Below, in pieces: positions 13,357 through 16,858 of a stretch of DNA of 16,858 nt. This DNA is from Christiangramia sp. (GTDB taxonomy: Bacteria > Bacteroidota > Bacteroidia > Flavobacteriales > Flavobacteriaceae): the NCBI GenBank assembly GCA_024635735.1, contig JAGXII010000005.1:1-16858 (forward strand), read 5' to 3'. Made by a program: the position numbers and the translations under genes. Every line of letters begins with the position of its first letter. The first letter of the stretch is position 1. The notes beneath the pieces are model-generated. The model was not told the origin of the DNA. It searched no databases and saw nothing but the letters and a program-made list of their open reading frames with translations.

Positions 13357-15393
13357 TTGCAACCGTACAGAAGCCTGCTGTTTGCTTTTATTGCTTTTTT
13401 AATCGTTGATAATTTCCAGGCTCAAACCGATACCTCTAAAATCACCCGGCTAAATCCGGTGCTCATTACCGCCTATAAACCCAAGCCTTTAAAGGAATTG
13501 TCTATAAATATTTCGGCGGTTAAAACCGACAGCCTTTCGTTCAGGGGAAATTATTCGCTGGCAGATATAATCGCCACTACGCCTGGAGTGGAATTGCTTA
13601 GTACCGGTCCGGGAATTTCAAAGCCGGTAATACGCGGACTTTCCGGAAATCGTATCCTTATTTTGCTTAATGGACTAAAGTTTAAAAACCAGCAATGGCA
13701 GGAAGAACACGGGATGGGTCTGGCCGATTTTGGGATCTTCCGGGTTGAGGTGATCAAAGGTCCGCTGAGCGTTCTATACGGTACCGATGCCCTTGGAGGA
13801 ATGATCAATCTTATAGATAAGCCAAATCCGGAAGCCGATTCCTGGAAGGCCGATGCTTCCTTAAAATTCAATTCAAATACACTGGGCGGATTATTTCAGG
13901 CCGGATACCAGGAAAATAATAGCAGTACCTGGTGGAACCTGAGACTGGGGTTGGAGAATAATGCCGATTATTCCGATGGAAATAATGACCGGATTTTAAA
14001 CAGCCGCAATGACGTTTATTATCTCAAGGCCGGCTATGGTTTTAAAAGAAAGAACTGGACATCTAATAATACCTTTACCAGCACTTACACACGCTCCGGA
14101 TTTATTTTTAATGATATTTACGATTTTATTGAACCAGATGCGAGATGGAGCCGAAAGCTTAGTGAGAATCCTGCCCATCTTGTTTTGCTGAATCTGTTGT
14201 CTTCTGAAAATAATTTTCAGCTTAAAGATGATTCCCGCTTGCATTTAAATCTTGGAGTTCATTCAAACAGGCGCATGGAAAATGAGGGCGGCGGAAAGAT
14301 TAGCCTGGACATGCACTTGCTCAATATTCAGTATTTATTGAAATGGGAAAAACGACTTTCTGAAAAGAATAAGCTGGTACTATCCAACCTGGCCTCTTTT
14401 GAAGATAACACCAATTACGGCGCCCGGAAACTGGTGCCCGATGCGAACATGCAGGAAGCAAATATTTCCGGCTTTCTGGAAACTTCACTTTCCGGAGAAT
14501 TTATCCTGGAGAACGGGATGGGAATTGGAGAAAAATATATTAAAACCTTTTTCACTCCGCGTCTAAATGGGCCCGAAGAAGAAAACGATCCGTTTGAAAA
14601 ATTTTCCTGGTACTATAATTTCTATTCCGGATTTTCATGGCTTCCTTCAAAAGATTTCAACTTAAAATTTAATGTGGCTACCGGCGTGAGAGTTCCCAAT
14701 CTTGCCGAGCTTTCCTCAAATGGCCTGCATGAAGGTATCTTTACCTATGAAATTGGAGATCCCAATCTTGAAAATGAAAAGAATTATTCCTTTAATCTGA
14801 ACCTTAATTATCAAACACAAAATTTCGGGTTTTCCCTTAGCCCGTTTTACAATTATTTTTCCAAATTTGTTTACCTGGCTGAGACGGCAGAAGATTATTT
14901 CGGATTTCCGGTATTTCGATACAGGCAGCAGGATGCCCGTCAGTACGGAACAGAAGCGGTAATTAATTTTGAGCCGGTTGAAAACTGGAAAAATCGCCTG
15001 GTCTATTCCGGAATGATAAGCAAAACGATCAATGGCAATTATACGCCCTATCTGCCTGCTCAAAAATTGAAATATCATCTGGACTATTCGATGAAACCAG
15101 ATTTTGTAAGGGAATTGAATATTTATTCGGAAGTTGATTATGCCTTTGAGCAGAATAAGACCGCGCCCAACGAGATCGCTACCGGAGATTATTTATTGCT
15201 GAACCTTGGGGCTTCTGCAAGTTTTGATCGCGGGAACAAACATTTTGAGATAGGAATTAGCGCGAATAATCTTTTGAATGAGTCTTATTACGATCATCTA
15301 TCCCGATTCAAGAATTATGGATTGCTGAATATGGGAAGAAATATTATACTTACATTTAAATTGAACTTTGGCGGGACGATGTCGCAATCATGA
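13357..15393 (+). CDS. TonB-dependent outer-membrane receptor
   Basis: A 678-residue receptor that imports a ligand across the outer membrane using TonB energy. Residues 1-22 are a signal peptide (LLFAFIAFLIVDNFQAQ). Residues 33-39 (NPVLITA) are a TonB box. The plug domain spans about 45-165, with LADIIATTPGVELLSTGPGI, KPVIRGLSGNRILILLNGLK and VEVIKGPLSVLYGTDALGGM, followed by the barrel to the C-terminal strand. It lacks the carboxypeptidase-regulatory domain that leads SusC-type receptors, so it belongs to the smaller siderophore, metal or vitamin class; the ligand cannot be told. The only start in frame after the stop at 13333 is a TTG at 13357, which gives a good signal peptide, so it is accepted although unusual. 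The next gene overlaps its stop by four bases (ATGA), which implies translational coupling. Confidence 0.92.
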   Translation: MQPYRSLLFAFIAFLIVDNFQAQTDTSKITRLNPVLITAYKPKPLKELSINISAVKTDSLSFRGNYSLADIIATTPGVELLSTGPGISKPVIRGLSGNRILILLNGLKFKNQQWQEEHGMGLADFGIFRVEVIKGPLSVLYGTDALGGMINLIDKPNPEADSWKADASLKFNSNTLGGLFQAGYQENNSSTWWNLRLGLENNADYSDGNNDRILNSRNDVYYLKAGYGFKRKNWTSNNTFTSTYTRSGFIFNDIYDFIEPDARWSRKLSENPAHLVLLNLLSSENNFQLKDDSRLHLNLGVHSNRRMENEGGGKISLDMHLLNIQYLLKWEKRLSEKNKLVLSNLASFEDNTNYGARKLVPDANMQEANISGFLETSLSGEFILENGMGIGEKYIKTFFTPRLNGPEEENDPFEKFSWYYNFYSGFSWLPSKDFNLKFNVATGVRVPNLAELSSNGLHEGIFTYEIGDPNLENEKNYSFNLNLNYQTQNFGFSLSPFYNYFSKFVYLAETAEDYFGFPVFRYRQQDARQYGTEAVINFEPVENWKNRLVYSGMISKTINGNYTPYLPAQKLKYHLDYSMKPDFVRELNIYSEVDYAFEQNKTAPNEIATGDYLLLNLGASASFDRGNKHFEIGISANNLLNESYYDHLSRFKNYGLLNMGRNIILTFKLNFGGTMSQS

Positions 15394-15896
15394 AAATAAA
15401 ATTACTTTGCATTAGTCTTCTTTTTACCTGGATCTTTCAGATAGGTTTTCCATATCTCAAATACGAATTGAGACGAAGGGACTGCTGGGAACAGTTTGTG
15501 AATAATAAAAATGACTTCTCTCCAAGGGAAATTCAGCAGTTTAACTTCAATGAAATCGAAAACCGGCTAAGCTGGGAAAAAGAGAATAAAGAATTCCGGC
15601 TGGATAGTAATTTTTACGATGTAATTAGCATTGAAGAATCAGCGGCTGCTAAAATTATATCGTGTGCAGCCGATAAAGATGAAGATGCATTGCTTAGAGC
15701 TTACGAGCAGTTTTTAAAGCATCGGCAAAAGCAAAAACCGACTTTTAAATTTAAAAAACTGGCTTACTTTTTTGAACTGACTCCTGATATTGAATTCGGG
15801 GTTTTCCATCAAAAGGAAAGGGCTGTAAGTTTTGAGAAATACTTTAAGAATATCTCTTCTAAAGTTTCATCACCGCCTCCGAAAGCTATCTCTTGA
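15390..15896 (+). CDS. Unknown protein, translationally coupled to the TonB receptor
   Basis: A 168-residue protein I do not recognise. It starts with a signal peptide or membrane anchor (IKLLCISLLFTWIFQIGFPY), followed by a charged, mostly helical domain with EIQQFNFNEIENRLSWEKEN and a basic stretch (KHRQKQKPTFKFKKL), ending in a Pro/Ser-rich tail (KVSSPPPKAIS). Its ATG overlaps the receptor stop as ATGA, so the two are translated together and probably work together at the envelope. Small anchored proteins next to TonB receptors are frequent in Bacteroidota, several linked to metal uptake; the Cys-rich motif of the copper-related ones is absent here. No function assigned. Confidence 0.75.
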   Translation: MKIKLLCISLLFTWIFQIGFPYLKYELRRRDCWEQFVNNKNDFSPREIQQFNFNEIENRLSWEKENKEFRLDSNFYDVISIEESAAAKIISCAADKDEDALLRAYEQFLKHRQKQKPTFKFKKLAYFFELTPDIEFGVFHQKERAVSFEKYFKNISSKVSSPPPKAIS

Positions 15897-15909
15897 TCAC
15901 TTTTTTTAT

Positions 15910-15927
15910 CCTGAACAATGTTTCAGG
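15910..15927. terminator. Weak hairpin after the receptor operon
   Basis: CCTGAA at 15910-15915 and TTCAGG at 15922-15927 form a 6-base stem with loop CAATGT, 14 bases after the stop codon. A seven-T run lies before rather than after the stem, and the following bases are not T-rich enough for a confident intrinsic terminator on either strand. Confidence 0.35.
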
Positions 15928-15993
15928 GAAACACTCTTATTTTATTATTAATGTCAAAGCCTATTTGGCAAAATCAGAATCATTCAAATTACT

Positions 15994-16401
15994 ATGAAAA
16001 ATATTTTGAAAGCGGCTTTGCTGCTGTTTATTGCTGTGAATCTAAGTTCATGTGAAAAAGATGAAGGTATTCCACCTGAAATTAATTTTAAAACCGGAGC
16101 TGGATATACCGGCACAGGCGGGACGTTTGCGTCCGGAGCCGACTTAAAAGTGGGTATAGAAGCTGATAGAACCGAGGATAAAGACAACCTCAAAGTTTTT
16201 AATGTTTCTAAATCTGTAGACGGTGCGCCTGCAACAACTGTTTTAAATTATCAGTTACAGGATAGTGAAGGAGAGCATTTCTCTTATGACTATACTGAAA
16301 CTCTGGAAGGTGAAAGCGGGCAGGTGTTTGTCTACACCTTTACCATTACTAACAGGGATGGAATTACCAACCAGTTAAAGTTAAATATTACGATTCAATA
16401 A
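15994..16401 (+). CDS. Putative surface-exposed lipoprotein
   Basis: A 135-residue lipoprotein. The signal peptide ends in the lipobox LSSC, with the lipidated Cys at residue 20. The next residues, EKDEG, fit the Bacteroidota lipoprotein export signal (Lys followed by two acidic residues shortly after the Cys), which sends lipoproteins to the cell surface. The mature part is a single beta-rich domain (INFKTGAGYTGTGGTFASGA, then LKVGIEADRTEDKDNLKVFN, ending VFVYTFTITNRDGITNQLKL) that looks Ig-like. I know similar Bacteroidota lipoproteins only as uncharacterised proteins. It has its own leader and a strong terminator right behind, so it is a single-gene unit. Lipidation is firm; surface exposure is predicted; function is unknown. 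Confidence 0.88.
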   Translation: MKNILKAALLLFIAVNLSSCEKDEGIPPEINFKTGAGYTGTGGTFASGADLKVGIEADRTEDKDNLKVFNVSKSVDGAPATTVLNYQLQDSEGEHFSYDYTETLEGESGQVFVYTFTITNRDGITNQLKLNITIQ

Positions 16402-16421
16402 AAATGTCCCTCAACATTTTT

Positions 16422-16451
16422 AGGCCGGCACCCTTGGTGCCGGCTTTTTTT
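16422..16451 (+). terminator. Strong intrinsic terminator after the lipoprotein gene
   Basis: GCCGGCACC at 16424-16432 pairs perfectly with GGTGCCGGC at 16436-16444 around a CTT loop, and seven T follow at 16445-16451. Outer G-T and A-T pairs extend it. It starts 22 bases after the stop codon and is a textbook rho-independent terminator. Confidence 0.95.
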
Positions 16452-16493
16452 ATTTCCTGATTTCGCCTAAAATATTTTAATAGACTTATAGAA

Positions 16494-16529
16494 ATTATGA
16501 ATGAGTAAAGCCGACTCATTCTTCGTAAT
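16494..16529. promoter_or_regulatory. Bulged hairpin in the leader of the ABC transporter gene
   Basis: GAATGAGT at 16499-16506 and ACTCATTC at 16514-16521 form a perfect 8-base stem around AAAGCCG. After a three-base bulge (16522-16524) the outer arms ATTAT (16494-16498) and GTAAT (16525-16529) also pair. It lies 29 bases before the TTG start. No T-run follows, so it is more likely an operator or mRNA leader structure than a terminator. Confidence 0.45.
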
Positions 16530-16558
16530 CATGCTTAAATTGCAGGAAAAATAAAGAA

Positions 16559-16858
16559 TTGCCAAGAACCAAGAAGTCATTAGAAACCAATAAAATAAAT
16601 TTCAGGGAGAGTTTTGCTTCGCTGAAATTCGTGCCTCGCTTTTTTAAAGAAATTAGAAAGGTGAATCCTCTGCTCTTTTACGCGAATGTGATTGGGCGTA
16701 CCTTAAATGCTATCCTGCCGGTGGTTATGCTATGGCTGGGGAAACTAATTATTGATGAGGTAGTGTTGCAGATCGCTGCAGAAAACAAGGACCTTAGTCA
16801 TCTCTGGGTTCTGGTGGGCGCCGAATTCCTGCTGGCCATTCTTTCCGATCTACTGAGC
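16559..16858 (+). CDS. ABC exporter, N-terminal part of membrane domain (runs off window)
   Basis: The first 100 codons of a gene cut by the window end. After the stop at 16526 the frame has no ATG; the first possible start is the TTG at 16559, giving a Lys-rich N-terminus (PRTKKSLETNKINFRESFAS). The following sequence has FVPRFFKEIRKVNPLLFYAN and a first membrane helix (LNAILPVVMLWLGKLIIDEV), then LWVLVGAEFLLAILSDLLS, the start of the second helix. The GKLIIDEVV pattern is typical of the transmembrane domain of ABC exporters of the fused membrane-plus-ATPase type. The ATPase domain, and so proof, lies outside. Substrate unknown. The TTG start and hairpin leader suggest modest or controlled expression. 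Confidence 0.75.
   Translation, partial: MPRTKKSLETNKINFRESFASLKFVPRFFKEIRKVNPLLFYANVIGRTLNAILPVVMLWLGKLIIDEVVLQIAAENKDLSHLWVLVGAEFLLAILSDLLS

Noticed and set aside
13193..13402. A 69-codon plus-strand frame before and into the TonB receptor gene
   Set aside because: It overlaps the receptor signal peptide out of frame and ends in a run of Leu typical of a frame shadow.

Overview
The window reads as chromosomal DNA of a marine-type Flavobacteriaceae bacterium (Bacteroidota, perhaps close to Gramella/Christiangramia, Salegentibacter or Zunongwangia). This rests on the gene families (DUF6090, TonB-dependent receptor, CotH-like secreted protein, tricorn-like S41 peptidase), on moderately AT-rich DNA, on A-rich leaders without Shine-Dalgarno sites, on exported proteins whose predicted mature N-terminus is Gln, and on a lipoprotein with a Bacteroidota surface-export signal. 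The genus is a guess; the phylum is firm.

Region 1 (1-3291, + strand) is the most interesting part. It holds the 3' end of a sensor histidine kinase, a stand-alone receiver protein, a receiver fused to a class III nucleotide cyclase, a small membrane protein resembling the Pycsar effector PycTM (formerly DUF5706), and a 63-residue coiled-coil protein. All run the same way with gaps of 12, 92, 20 and 45 bases. The simplest reading is a complete circuit: membrane or cytosolic signal, phosphorelay, cyclic nucleotide, membrane effector. The cyclase keeps the Lys and Asp that specify adenine, so this would be a PycTM-type effector under two-component control and probably fed by cAMP rather than by a pyrimidine cyclic nucleotide.

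Region 2 (3301-6509) holds a CotH-kinase-like secreted protein on the minus strand, a bestrophin-like membrane protein whose 5' end needs a one-base frame correction, a TerB-like small protein, and a DUF6090 membrane protein whose 3' end is also frameshifted. The two single-base shifts lie in short homopolymers about 1.9 kb apart, so sequencing or assembly error is a live explanation.

Region 3 (6522-12523) is an exported peptide-degradation group: a double-length M42-type aminopeptidase with a degenerate first half, a GNAT acetyltransferase, and a large tricorn-like S41 peptidase with two beta-propellers and a PDZ domain.

Region 4 (12577-13041) is a small repeat element: a GIY-YIG endonuclease gene broken by one in-frame stop, flanked by inverted copies of a palindromic repeat, one copy carrying a 20-base palindrome inserted in its middle. 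A 315-base stretch without a clear gene follows.

Region 5 (13357-16858) holds a TonB-dependent receptor with a TTG start, a translationally coupled unknown protein, a surface-lipoprotein candidate with a strong intrinsic terminator, a hairpin leader, and the first 100 codons of an ABC exporter that runs off the window.
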